The position numbers and the translations under genes were made by a program. From Fasciola hepatica (Eukaryota > Platyhelminthes > Trematoda > Plagiorchiida > Fasciolidae), in contig CANUEZ040000107.1 of the NCBI GenBank assembly GCA_948099385.1, positions 1,612,001 to 1,676,000 of the forward strand: a stretch of 64,000 nt of DNA, given 5' to 3'. Positions 34,080-47,355 of the stretch are shown here, one piece after another (the first letter of the stretch is position 1; each line of letters starts with the position of its first letter). The notes under the pieces are model-generated. The model was not told the origin of the DNA. It saw only the letters and a list, made by a program, of their open reading frames with translations, and did no database searches.

Positions 34080-35872
34080 GCGCTGCGGAGCGCTGTCAGG
34101 TCCACCCCACTGGCCAGTGCACATAGTAGGTGCGGGCCCAACTAGGATGACCGATCGCACCTCCTGCCTTGACTCCTCGGGGTGTTCTCCAGGTTGGGTG
34201 CCTAGCACGACCAGCCCCATCCAATAGCCACGGGTGAGTATTGCTAAGTTCCGACTCTCTTGCCGCCGTGTTCCTCACACACGCCCCTCGGTAGGGCTCC
34301 CCCTATTCTAATGATTACTGCGCTAGTATTCGATACACGTTTTTATCGCCATCATTACTTGCTCCTTCTGTGCCCGGCGAAATTAGCTGACCAGCTATTG
34401 TTTATCCTAATTCTCACAGCAGTCGCCACAGAATACCTTTCTCCAAGACCGACGATATTCGTATTCATGCATAATCTTCGACTTCACTCCCCGTTCATAC
34501 CCCTTTTAGCACTCTCCCAACCCTCTAAGCTTCATTAGTCACCAGTCTCTTAAGGATTCACTTTTGTTCTTATTCCCTAAAACAGAACTCGTTTTAACCA
34601 TTGTCGTAACATTCGTCGCTACTTCACTACTGCATGCATGGTCTCAATACGGACCTCGGATGACCTCACCGACGGAAAATAATCTCTCTTTTCTCCCTGC
34701 CGTCACATAACTGCTTGACAAATGTTTCTTCACCATATCAGTTCAACAGATAGTCCATATCTAAATCTTTCAACTTATCTTTCAATTTCGTAAAGCTCCA
34801 TGTCCTCTCTACTCTTGTTTGCCGTGAGTGGATTCTGTTCGCCATCAGCACTTTGTGATTCACCTAAAAAGACTCGGAAGGTATAATGTACCTCTTTTTT
34901 CTGGGCACCTCGTTGCCACTTCTGGTCTACGTTTACTGCTGCAGTGAGCATGGGGTTCAACAGCCCCCGAAGTATGCACTTCCATTCCCAAAGGCAGAAT
35001 TCGTTGCCAATTTGTTACGGCATTCATTACCACTTCCAATTTAGCCATGGGCTGTAGCAAAATAAACCTGGGTTAAATTTGCCGTTCGAAACCTTCCCCA
35101 TATTCTACCAGCTGTCAAAGATCCGACTGGCGAACATTTGCTCCTTTCAACAATTTAGCTGATCATTCGTTTTGAAATATTTCTTTGCATCACGATAATT
35201 TCGTAAAGCACCATGTTCTCCCCATGTATTTTCCACCCTCAGTTGAATCTTTCAGCAGACAGTCACATGTAGGTTGATAATGTCACCTCAGGAATATCCA
35301 TTGCCCCAGGTGAGAGTTTTTACCGACCCATATTTTTTAAAGTCTCTCGGTTGGCAGGTAGACAATTCCAAATGAAGTGTTTTTTCATTTGCCATTCACC
35401 GATCATTACCAAATAACTGGGGATAAGATTTTTTTATTTAGCAGCTGATTCCTCATCCCTCTTCCTCGTCCGGTTTCTAACCACGCCCTTCTCGTCCAAT
35501 GCAGCATCTTACTGCTATTTACCATTCTCCATAACAAACACCCGCTCCTTGGAAACTTCCGCTTTTTCTATTTGACTCCCGATTGATGCCGTTTAATTTC
35601 GTCTGTTTCATGCTGACATTCCAAAATTTCAGTCATATCTAACCACTCCGGCCGACTCGATTACTCGACCTTGGTCTTTGATTTTGCCGGGAGCCATTAT
35701 TAATCCAGCACAGTATACACTATCTTTTCCTCAGACCTCGATTTAACCTATCCGCCTTTTTTTCTGAACTTAGGCAAAATTCACCTCATGCGCACTATTT
35801 GATCCTGCTATGAATCATGCCTTGGACCGTCTCCAAAATAAATTATTATTATTATTATTACTATTATTATTC
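34080..35872 (+). mobile_element. TE-X copy X5, right arm
   Basis: Mirror of 22398-24190. The tail is at 35842-35872 and the 5' block at about 34095-34235. The same site is occupied in both arms. Confidence 0.75.
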
Positions 35873-38188
35873 TTATCAGAACAGGTGGGCTTGTGAAGTG
35901 GTGTGAAGAATTGGTGGCTGGCTTGAAAAGGGAGCAGCAGCCACCGGTGGTAGCCTATGGCCATAACCAGCGAAAGGGTATCGTTAGTTTTTTGCGTGCG
36001 TGGTGACTACAGCCGGCAAAGCATTCGTGCCAAAGTTCCGGGTATGAGCAATGGCTGCGCTATCGCATTCATCACGAGGCTTCCAGGTGATCAAACCGGG
36101 TATCGGAGATGACAGTTGGAGGATCTGTTGACCTGCGACTAATTGGAGAAGGAAAACTGCCGGGTATACTTTTTGGTGACCCCAGAACCGTCGGATAACC
36201 AGCTCCGAGAATTTGCCTCTTGCTATCTATGTTGACAGGCGTGGCTCGTGGGGAGGCAAAGCGCCCACCTTTTATAAAGGTCGAATTGGTGACACATACG
36301 ACGACATGCCGAGGTCTACGACAGAGGATGGTGTCATGTGCCGGTGCGTTTTTCACTACGGATTTACAGTTCAGGTATTTTTCACAACAAACCTGCGCTT
36401 AATTTGTTTTACGGACGTGTTTTACAGGGGATCAGGCGTGTCGATGCAGTACACCACGACCCGGAATGGATTACTAGAAAGTTGCGTGGAATCGTGGGAG
36501 TTAGGCTGACTAAGGGCTACTAAAGCTGAAGGGGCTGTGGAATTTGTAGATGTTCTGGCTTAAGTCCGGCACACAGGTGTGTGAGGGGTTACATCACGAA
36601 TCCTGTTGGCTTAGTGCCATTAGAAGGCGCGAGTTTGTTTACCGCATGCGGAACACTCCTCGTCTCAGAGATTTACCGGCTTGCATTCCGATGTCTTTAA
36701 ATAACGTAGCTTCACTCACACTTTGACATTTTCTGACGAATTCGAGGGCTGATAATTGGGTAGAAAACTGGGAGAGCAGAGGACAGGGATAAAGTGGTTA
36801 CCGGCCTCGCAGACTAATACAGTGGCACGTACGATAAGCCCAGAAGCACATTTTCATTGTTGGGGCTTTAGCAGACGGTATGGAAAGTCTGTCCGGAACA
36901 TTGAGTGCTACAGCTCCAGTGGCTTTCTTTATGTCTGTGAGTTTTGCAGTCGGTTTCACCCATATAGCCGCGGGTTTTAGTTAGGATTTCGTAGCCATCT
37001 TGAACTGATTCATCAATGACCGTCACTGAGGGAATCTTGGGCAAAGATACTTCGACCGATAACCATTTGATAAGTAAGTGGTCACTTCTGCTCCAAACCA
37101 GTGACTTTATTTTTGGTCCAAGTGTACATATCAATGGGTGGAACGGAACTGTTGACAGCTACCTTTATGTCAGGTTTTATTTCTTTACTCTGCAAGCCCG
37201 AGCCACCCTTTCTAGAACAGGCGGGCGACATCCTTTAGGTACAGAATTATGCATGACTGGTAAGCCCGAAACAGAGGCAACCATGTTCGCAGGAAGGTGC
37301 GCAGGGTATATCTGATCCTTAAGAAGATTTTACTGAAAAGCTAGACTTTGGAAAAAAGCGTAATGACAAAACACTAGGTCCCTCTGCCAAAAGAACTGAC
37401 TGCTTGAATTGACAGCGGCTGATATACTTGATAATCCACCGTCAGTGAGACGAGGGATTAGGGGTAGAGGGTTCGTATTTCATAGATGGCCACAACATCG
37501 ACGCTTGCCGTAGTAACGGTTTCGTCGGATTTTGAGTTCCCAGAAAAAAGTTATGGAACATTTCTCAGTATCGGGGCTAACATTCACCACAGGAACTCTA
37601 TACCAAGCTCTCTACAACCAAAAGTGCAGAAGAGATTAAAAAATCACGGCAAGGCACGTCTTTCATCAGGCTCAAACTTTCCGGGGTCCTTTCTTTCCGT
37701 AGCTGGTGGAATGACACACACCAAACTGTAGGTTCGAGCTAGTGGCGAAGGGCGAAATTCCAGCAGGATCGGCATCGACGAGCAGCGGGATCCTTCTTCG
37801 TCCAAAGCCCATCAGCTCTTGTAAAAAGTGGAACGAAGATCCGAGGAGACTGAAAGGTATTTGGGGCAGGTGTTTAGGTAGACTAAGTTGGATGAAGAAG
37901 AGGAGGGAAATTATGAGGCAGACTGAAGTACTACAACCAGGTCCATGATGCATGCTCACCGACCGTCAGGAAAAGCGTATGTTCACCCATCATCCAACTT
38001 CTTCTTCAGTACCGTCACTGTGTTTGCTTCCACCACCCCTCTGAAAATATTTTCCAAACAGTAACTACACGACATGCGGGCGACTGGGCCCTTGGTGGCC
38101 CTCCGCCCTACTAGGTCCGAACTATTTCTCCCGAGAGCTCAGTTTCCGTGGCGAGCAATCAACGGCTAGCTTGTGGCTGACGAACCAG
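35873..38188. other. Unassigned stretch, right arm
   Basis: Mirror of 20082-22397. No gene was recognised. Frame translations are the same except for single substitutions near 36340. Confidence 0.45.
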
Positions 38189-39140
38189 TCAATTGTTCAT
38201 AGTTTCGGTAATTTCTTCCAAGTGGTCTCGCGCTTCAGCGAGAAAAATCCCAGCTGGGCTTTTTGTCCTCTCACTGCAACCCGTGTTATCCCAGTAACTT
38301 CCCCGTGAACCTTCGCTAAATCTTCCCAGATAGGAGGTGTAACCCAATAACTGCGGAGCCCAGGCTAGGACTTCGTACTCCAAGTTGATATGGACTTGGG
38401 CAGCGTAAAGTGCAGCAGTCTCCGGATATGAGAGCTCTCAGCAGCAGGTACATGGCTTTATTCGCCTCGTTTGCAGCCTGCACACATTGTGCCAGGGGTT
38501 CAAAGTCCCCTAAAATGATTATTTCCAAGCCCCTAGTCTGGCCTTTCTTGGTCAGTGGTTCCGGATTGTCCGGGCTTGAAAGTCGCATTAGGCTGGATCT
38601 CTCGACTGTCAATGGTGAGAATTTTGCCAGACTCAGAGGCAGGTCACAAGCTAGAGACCACTTCTGAAGAGCTTGTAATTCCAGCTAAACTTGGTTGGAT
38701 CCTGGGCGCTCCAGGATCTCAACGTCATTTGCGAACCTGTGGCGAAGCAATCTTACAGCCCGCTGCAAGTCCTTCAAATAAAGAGGGAACAGTAATGGAC
38801 CCCGTACTGGTCTCTGGGGGACTCCTCCGGTTGCTGTCGCTATGGAGGACCTCGTTCCCTCAACTTTGACGCAGAATTGAAAGTAATCTTGGTGAGTTTC
38901 TGACCATTCCACCAGCCCTGAAACCAAGCCCATCCCTTAACTTACTCAGAAGCGCCCTGCCATTCACGCCGTCCAAAGCTCTGTGGGAAACCAGATGGCA
39001 TTTACCCCTTCCTCCCCGTGTTTGCCTCCATCAGGGGCTTGATAGTTCGCCAATGCAGGACTTAAACACTCTGAATCCGTGCTGCTCATCGGCCCTTAGG
39101 TCGTAGACTTCAATCCACTCATTCTCCGTTCTTTGTGTTA
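38189..39140 (-). pseudogene. LINE-C reverse transcriptase fragment, right arm
   Basis: Mirror of 19130-20081 (frames 38685-38933, 38316-38612, 38189-38383). Translations are identical between arms. Confidence 0.8.
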
Positions 39141-39888
39141 GAGATTGCGGTTGTCTTCTATTATACGCCTTGTCAAGATCCACTCGTTATCGCTAACTCA
39201 AGACCGAGTGAGATACCACGGCCCCAAAAATGTTAGCCATGCTTCTCATTGGACACTTCACCCTCGCCCTTTTTATACATCAGCATACGAGAAATTCCAA
39301 AAATGTTTGACTTTCCCGGACAAGCGGAACACTAACGGAAAACAGGTAGAGTTCACCACCACCAATGCCATTGAAAGCCCATGCACAAGATCTGGTCCTC
39401 CTGGCCCATATCTGGTCCCAGGCCACCCCGAAATGTAAGGCGACCGCAGATGGGATCACCGCGCATCAGCCAGTTGGCTTCTGTAAACAATCCAGTCACC
39501 TCAAGACGCGGGTTACAGATGACCTTGCGTAGCCCACGGATGAGAACAGTGGCAAACCTAACTTCGTTGAATCTTCAGCTGTACATGAAATGGCAGCCGC
39601 ACCACCGTTTCCAGGCGGAAGAAGTGCATGAAGGCACACAGTGGGCGAAAAACATGATACGGCAGCTTCCCGGATGATCGACGAATTGGGCCATGGGTGC
39701 CCCCAGACATAGGCTCAACGTGTGTCCTTTTGGCCCTTGGCTTCAAGTAAGGAAGACACCAAATTTCCGAGGTTACACTCATAACCTTTTGTCCAGAGCG
39801 GGCTTCCACACAGGCATTGACTCAAAGGGGGTTGAGAATCACTTACAAGCAAGGAAGACTTAAGATTCAATGGGAGTTTTCATGCAGA
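39141..39888. other. Unassigned stretch between LINE-B and LINE-C, right arm
   Basis: Mirror of 18382-19129. No gene was recognised. Confidence 0.4.
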
Positions 39889-40853
39889 TCACAGGCCAGC
39901 AAAAGCTCCTGGATCCTCCTGTGGAACTAGCTTGTCTGCATTCGAATGAAGTGCGCTCCACGGTTGGTGGTACTTTGGAAGCAATAAAAAGCGAACGAAA
40001 AAAGATTTGGAAGGTCTTTCACGTGATTGGGAAGGATTAACGTCCGAGAACGGACCCATGAGTGACACCACTGGAGGCTGAGTACCCCTTAGAGGCACGT
40101 TTTGACACCTCGACAGCAGATGGGACCCCGGGAAGTCCTCGGTTCGCCTCAGCAAGGAAAAAGTCATTCCAGCAATTCGAGCCCCCGAAAGTTTGGGGCT
40201 GTGTGGAAAGGTTGCCAAAAGTTTTACTGAAGTCCACGAAGATGACCCCTGCTGAAGTCCCCCGGCCTTCGCTTCAGTCCAGAGCCCATATCAGAGCAGA
40301 ACACTTGGCAAGCAGGAGTGGGCTTCGCAAAACCTACTTCGCTGGTAGTCACAGTGCTGCCAGCAAGATGTTCAACAAACTGGAGACTGGCGATACAACG
40401 TTGATGGTGAATTCACTCAACACCAAAAGGTGAGTTTCTTCACGGCCGGCTGATGGATGAGATTCGAGGGATCGTGGGTGTCTCGTAATTTCCTCCGCGT
40501 GGAAATAATGCACGATGGGGGTTCATTGCTGGCGAAAGGGCTGGTGTGGAGTCCCTTGTTTGCTGGTGCACAATACCGCGCCAGAACGTTATCCTCAGGT
40601 TTGTCAGAGACAGCCACGGTCTCCATAAGTGGCGAGGTTGGAATTCTGGCACTGCTTTTGCGAGATGTTTGAGATAGGCCAACAACCATTCTGGTGCCTT
40701 AAGGCAGTTGAGTGCCAGCCTCTCCTGAAGCCTACCTCGCTCAGTTACCTTCAGAGATAAACCGTGATTCTTTATCTGTTTGTACACATAGTAGCCTTCC
40801 CCTGTCCCTCGACGCCCTAGCCATGCGTGGTTATTTCGAGGAGCAGACGTCAA
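39889..40853 (-). pseudogene. LINE-B reverse transcriptase fragment, right arm
   Basis: Mirror of 17417-18381, with one residue change (RGRLQERL for RGRFQERL). The same catalytic loss is present in both arms. Confidence 0.7.
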
Positions 40854-43136
40854 AGTTCTCGATCAAACAACGCAACAATTCGAGAAACTGCACGCTACAT
40901 TGACCTAGGGCCTCTTGATGATCACCGCTTATTTGATCACTATAACGGATGTCACAAAGAACGGATTTGTCTCAAGAGTGCACAACAATCCTACAAACTA
41001 GACATATGGATGCAACATTCTTGAATTACCTTGAGAGCATAACGGACAAATTGTTGCCCTCAGACTGATTCGACCACAGAAAAATGGTTCCAAGTATCTT
41101 ATAGTACGACTAGCCGGTGCAGTTCAGTTTCAGTTCCGCTTGATGCACAGGTGCGGTGCAGTCCCGCACCATAAATTGCTTAGATTGATGCACTAGGTGC
41201 GACTTGGGTCTCCAGGCGCTCCGTACAAATGCGGGTATCGCAACGGTGAACGGATTACGGCCGATGGCACCCTGCTCCTTCCCGAAACGACTCTGGATAG
41301 ACATACCCGAAAAGCTGAAATTATCAGTTCCGAGGGTATACAGATACGCGCTTCAAAAGCGATGCCCCCCCCTTTCTGATCTATCATGCCTAATGCGGCC
41401 CCAGAAAACTTCCATAAGACTCACTGGGGCAAGATGAATTTGTCATTTCGGCAACCTTGTCGGGCTTAGGCCCAGGCAAACATTTCTCACCATCGTTCTT
41501 CAAGATTCTATTTCTACTTGAGACGTTGCAATGCTCGGTGGCGTATTCTTCAAGTTTTGCTATACCATCACTCTCCCGCCAGTTTTGTGTTCTCACACTT
41601 TCAATAATCTTCATCATTGTAGATGACCCAAACCTGAGACGGATCCGTATCGGCAGCGTAAACCATTGCCATTTTACTCCAACGAAACTCCGCCCAGCTT
41701 CACCGCACTCTTTTTGGAGTCTGAGACTCCTCCTTTTAAAATTTGCTAAGACTTTATCGTGTTAAATATTTTCTTTTACTCCGATAACGCTTCAGTGTTT
41801 GCTTCTTGGTTGCGGTCGAGAAATGTACCATTGTTATAATCACCCCCACCGGAAGAAAAGTTGTGAGGGTGATATTTAACTTGATTCGCACTCGTAGAGA
41901 ATCCGTCCACGGTGCGTCAATGAGTTTTTATTTTCATGAGGGCGAGCTGTAATCAATTCAGAAGGGGGTGCTCTTCATCTAGGAAGGATAAGTGAGGGTG
42001 GTCGATGATTATTTTGTTCAACGCAACTCTCTCCGCTGGGGCAGTCGTTGATATCTGGGAGGTAGTTGTTACCTGCCAGCTTAGTTGAAATGATCGACAA
42101 TATATTTCATATTTTCATCCTAGGGGGAGGGGAAGATAAACATGAGGCACTCGTTTGCTCTGTTCCTTGTCCGTGAGTTTCGAAATGCCACCGTTGTCTT
42201 CGCATGCGGCAGTCGAGAAAGCCACCAAATTGCTTACACGGAACAAAGTTCACCAACGCCGGTGCTTGCATATTATATTTTCAGAAGTTTCACTTCAAGC
42301 CGGAACTATATTTCATGAAGGTACATAGGAGTTATTATTGCCCTTCCCCATGTTTCTACGGAGGTGAGGGCACCTTAAGTAAATAAATCAGTGAAAATAG
42401 CAGTAGTGGACAATGCTCACTTGAATCAACGCTCAGAAGCATATGTCAGGTCTCACAAAAACCGAGTGCAATAATCACTCTGTGGTGCACAGTGCATTAG
42501 AATTAGTGATCGGATGGGCCAGAAACGAAGCTAATGGAACACTGAAATTACTTTTAAAAGTTCAGTAGACCAGTCGTCAAGTCCTTGGCTTACCACTAAT
42601 AATAATCTGCTAAAATAACAAAATGGAGCTGATCAAAATCCTGAAATTATTTGTGTGTGGCCCATACCCATTCAGTTTGTGCACATATGCCATTCCCTTC
42701 CGCCCCCAGGTGATAACAGTGCTGTTGCTTGTGTACTAGCAAAGCCGATCGCACCCTGGCGAAGGACCGGCCATTAAAAACACAGGAAACCATTAGGAAG
42801 GCAATTAGAGCCCGGTAAACTGAGGGTAGATTCAGGTTTGTCATGTTCATCTTAATCCTAAAGAAAGCGATGTTAAGATCATGCTCTTCGAATGAGCATA
42901 GTTTCAAAACCAGTACATCGATATGCACCTATCTTTTGAATCCCCTTTCGAACTAGACTTTCTTCCCCTTTGTGTGCTGGTTTTGTGTGCCCCTATGTTA
43001 ATACCAAGTTAGCAAGAAGAAAGTGACTCTGTTAAGTTCAAAAAACCCTGCAACCACGCCCGGGAATTCAAAGGTCTGCAACATCTGCTATGCTTGAGCC
43101 GGAAAGCTTTGGTTGCTGGTCTCTAGCTCAGGCAGC
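40854..43136. other. Unassigned stretch upstream of LINE-B, right arm
   Basis: Mirror of 15134-17416. The 93-residue frame is at 42647-42928 on the minus strand and is identical in translation. No gene was recognised. Confidence 0.45.
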
Positions 43137-43138
43137 CC
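43137..43138. other. Empty site corresponding to the X4 insertion
   Basis: The right arm reads through from the sequence flanking X4 on one side to that on the other, with two extra bases (CC) where the left arm has 2,092 bp. This sets the inserted state as derived in the left arm. Confidence 0.85.
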
Positions 43139-44659
43139 TAAGTCGTTATTCCAAATCGGAGTAACGAATATCCAAAGGAACGGACCCCAAAGCAAAAAAG
43201 GTTTGATTCGAATATTCTGCGGTGCTGAAATACCGAGGTATAAACGAGGAATATTCAAACCTCAATACGTGGTTCAAACGATTACCAAACCAGGACCAAA
43301 GATCAACAATGTTCAACACCAACAGCGGTCACCAAGAACGGGATCCGAGATCACGCTTAGCTGCCACAGTCAGGGAAAAGTGCGATATAGAAAAAAGTGT
43401 AAGGTATATGCTGAATGAGGCACGCTGACAAATGTGCGACAATCGACGACGAATTCTCGTCATCAGTGAATTGGTGAGTGGAGGAAACATTTGGAAAGGA
43501 TTTTCTTCATACCAGTGACGCTCGCCGGTACAGCCACTAAAAGATAGAAAGGCATCTAGAATGAAAGAATTGCAGTAGTGTAAAACGGACTTGGAGCCTT
43601 CAGCTGCTCCCATGAAACAAAGATGGAAGTCTCAGGGGAGGCGAACTGGAATTTGTAGAAAGCCGCTACGGAAAGGCTGTGAGGAAACTTTACTTCGTGC
43701 AACGAGTACTGAATCGACGGAATAAATTTCCGCCTCCGGTGGTAGGAGTCTAGAAGGTCGTTGGTTTCAAAAGAAAATCAGATGCCCTCTGAGATGTCTT
43801 GTTTGAAGACCTATTTCACAGTAGCAAGAAACCGAATGACCCCTTCGAGTTACCGAACACTTACTTCTTGAAACCCTAGAGATATTCCACCATTGGCTGA
43901 GGAATCAGGCCGTGTAGTACCACTCGGGTGTGGACGGCACTGCATTTCAACTTCTCCCTACCACCCCAAGAAAGTAAACCGAAGCCATCATTTTGATAGA
44001 TAGATGGGGCAGAATCAAGCCAGTGTACTCCTGCATGTTTTTCACACACTTGCATGAAGCCGCCACAGACCAAAACCTCCATGGCCACTGTGACACGAGG
44101 GACAAGACAAAATGCGGAGAGGCAGTGGTAAATCGAGACACAAGGCAGCTAAATAACGCTTCTACTGCCTGAAGAGTGAGCATACTGGATCAGTGATCCT
44201 TGGTCCGGCGAAAGGCTTCCCCAGTCGTGTCAGCAAATGCAGTGGAGAGAAGGATAGCCTTCGCCATCATCCACACAGGCACCAAGGTGGGTAATCGTCA
44301 AGGTCCCATATTGGATGCAGTCTGTCTGTCGTGCTGTCATGTTTCGTCCCTCGGTGGGGTCTAAGGTTGGTTGTGCTGTTTCCAAAGGCCTCTCGTTTGG
44401 AAGATCGGAAATGAATTGTCAAGCAGCTAGAAACCTACCACCTCTCCGTGACCACTTGAACGGATGCCATTTCGTGTAGCTGTTGCAGCACCCAGAGGAT
44501 CTTCGGAGCCCCTGCGGCGAGAAGGTGGATACGAACTTGCCCCAAGCCTTCAAACCATGTGATCGGATATGGGGCGAACAGAACACCACTCCGGTGTCTG
44601 TATCTAGATAAGCGGGCTCCTGCCCCTCGAAAAAGCAGCGCTTAGAGCTGTAGAAAAGC
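43139..44659. other. Unassigned stretch, right arm
   Basis: Mirror of 11521-13041. No gene was recognised. Frames 43876-44088 and 43947-44183 on the minus strand are longer here than in the left arm only because of point differences. Confidence 0.5.
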
Positions 44660-46249
44660 ACCCAGTAACAAAACTACCTGGACACATCCTTTTTGTTCAG
44701 CAGTACAAGTCCTATGTAGATAGGAAAGTGTTGAATTAAACAAAAGAACTAGAATGAACTAGATTTGACTAACCTGCAAATGTAAAAGTTTTCTGCCTTG
44801 GGTTAAAAGGTGCTTGAACTATTTTTTCCTATATTTAGTGTGCTAATCAGTACGCCAAGCGTTTCTAACCCGTGTCTAGTATTCAAGTGCTGAAAACGAC
44901 TGGAAAACGGCACAGGGTACGTGTTGTGCAAGAGGTTAGCGCACCCAGGGTGTTCAGAAAACAAGGGACACCTTTCCTCCCCAAAATAAACCGATGCTCC
45001 CAGTGGATCCGTGTTCTACGCAAGAAGGCGGCCGGCTTAGCCTTCGAAATGCAGGCCTAAGAGAAGGACCAACGCCCACCAGGTATTAACTTTACAGTGA
45101 GCCCCAAGACCAGCTGTCAGGTAGTGGAGGTGCGATGGCAGTAGTGGATGCGCATGAGAGGACGGTTGCTGAAGCTAGTACGCTAGTTCCGGGAGGTTAC
45201 CCTGCCGTCGTGGTCCACTTCCAACCTGATGTGGACAGGGGGGCCAGTGGACTAAGCAGAGTCCTGAAAGGCAAGATAACCCAAAAAGAGGATTGGGTGT
45301 AATATAGTGAAGGACGGGCCAGCTAAGGCGGATGGTCCCGAGCTCCTAGTTTTAGGAGGTAAGGTGAAGGATCAGTAGAGACAAGTCCGACGGATGGGAA
45401 AGGTCGCGTGCGGCAGGATCCTGATCCTAAACAGGAATGGAATCTCCAGGCCTTGCGCGGCGGGAACGGTTCGAAAATCTTGCCTTATAATGCCTGGCGG
45501 ATTTCCCATGGCGGAATCTTTCGTGCCTCTGAAGCTGAAAGGACTGCCCCAGAACTGAACATCCCACTGTCCGATCTATCTTTCCGATCACCGGCGATAC
45601 AAGATCAAGATGGAGTCAAGACTAGTAACCTTAACCCTTTTGCATTGTCCAGTGGTCTATTATTCAGTTCGGCGGGAATACCAGGTGCCAGACGCTGTCA
45701 AGATTTGTACTTTGAGCCTATTCTCCCACTGCCCCATTATCCAGTGAAATTCCTTCCAGCTCGCTGGTCACATTCAGATAACAAGATAATCGCAAGACGC
45801 GGAACATTTGGGCTTTAGCATCGCACCAGTGTACTGCCAAAAGACTTCAAGACTCCTTAAGGGTCTCAAGGACCAGGAGTTACTGAGACGTTGCAAACTG
45901 CGGGGCTTCAGTACCCTACGGGTAAAATAAGGGCGCAAAGGGTGGGACCGGAGAGTCACCACCTGAGAACGAAGGTGCTCGTCTTGCGAGGCCAATACTA
46001 GTCTGGTTCGCTGATGAGCCCACTCGAGATGCGCTTCTGGCTAGTACAGCAGTGGTGGACCACATCATGAAAAGATATCAAGTTGCACCAGACGGGCAAA
46101 TATTATGACCTGGTGGTCTGGTGCTGGGCGTAAGCCTGGCTAAACAGGCTAGGGCACAGCCGAGAATCCCTCAAAGACAGCAGAATGCCGTACTCAGCTC
46201 TAGCGCCGTCTTGCTGGCAGTAGTTAAAAATCTGCGTACGTAGTCGGAA
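44660..46249. other. Unassigned stretch upstream of LINE-A, right arm
   Basis: Mirror of 9931-11520. The 136-residue frame 45408-45818 is unchanged between arms, while the 62-residue frame 44872-45060 differs at six residues from its partner because it lies in the divergence patch. Confidence 0.5.
44720..45029. other. Patch of raised divergence between arms, right side
   Basis: Partner of 11152-11460. The 62-residue frame here differs at six positions from its left-arm partner, whereas frames of similar size elsewhere differ at zero to two. Confidence 0.85.
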
Positions 46250-46253
46250 ACAT

Positions 46254-47281
46254 TTGCAACGGGGGACGTGTGGGAGAAGAAAAATGTTGGCAATGCTGTT
46301 CGAAAGTGGAGGACAGCGTAACCTGTGCCGGTTGGGATGTCAGTGCAACTCCACCGGGGGTGGACTGGGGGTCATCGGAAGTCCTAGATTCTCAGCCGTC
46401 GTCATGCACACCAGTGAGGGCTATAAATGCAAAAACTCGCCATCGTCTTAGGTTTTGCTCCTGAGGGCAAGGAAGGAGCAAACGACATCAGACACCCAGT
46501 CGACAGGTCAAACGCGGTGGTGTTGTAAGCCAAAGTATGTGGCATTAAAAACAAATGGATGGAACTCTCCAAAGGCGCATGGCAGTGCAAAGCATCAACC
46601 ATAGCCGTTGCGGAAACACGGCTTTCCAGAGGAGATTGAGTGCTAGGATTATCAAGTAACGGTTCACAATTTATAGGCAGGATAGAGAACGGTTGTCTTG
46701 AAGGAGGGTTAGCCACCCTCATTGGGTCAGGTACGAACCATCCTGAGTCTCTGACTAACACACGCACCGCAAAGTCCAGCACTGTGCGGCTACAGTCATC
46801 CTTCCAGGAGAAAAGGTTAAAATTTTCCGCTTCTACAGGACACCAAGTACAAACGGCGACAACGAGGTTCGCTTATTGCGAACCCTGACTGAACCAGTCA
46901 AGGACGCACAAAATACCCTCAGTGTGTGACTTCAACCTTCCGCACATTGACCGGAAGGCTGAGGTCTGTAATGCGGGATCGCAGAGGAAGGCCTACTTGG
47001 AGCGGCTACAAGCCAAAGGGCTGCACCAGCATATTTGGGAAGATACCAGATATAAGTCTGGATGCGTTCCATCTTTGCTTGATCTAGCAATAGCAAACTC
47101 CCTCAACGAGGTACCTGAATTGAAGGGCTGTCCACCGTTGGACAAGGGTGACCAAGTGTGTGCCAAGATAGCTATGTACAAGTGGCTGCCAGATGAGTCT
47201 CAAGACGGGTTAATAACTTCGGTAGTGTGGACATACATAAACTTCACATCAGGGAGATGGGGCTTACCTGCGACGCGGTAG
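46254..47281 (+). pseudogene. LINE-A endonuclease domain, right arm
   Basis: ETRLS is at about 46613-46630, CDFNLPHID at about 46924-46950 and DKGDQVC near 47140-47162. Frames 46254-46451, 46640-46888 and 46922-47281 match the left arm in translation. Confidence 0.75.
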
Positions 47282-47355
47282 AAGAGGCTACTGAGGAGGA
47301 ATACTGACAGGTCATAAAGGGGTCCCTCAACGCCCTCAAGGACGGATCTGTACTC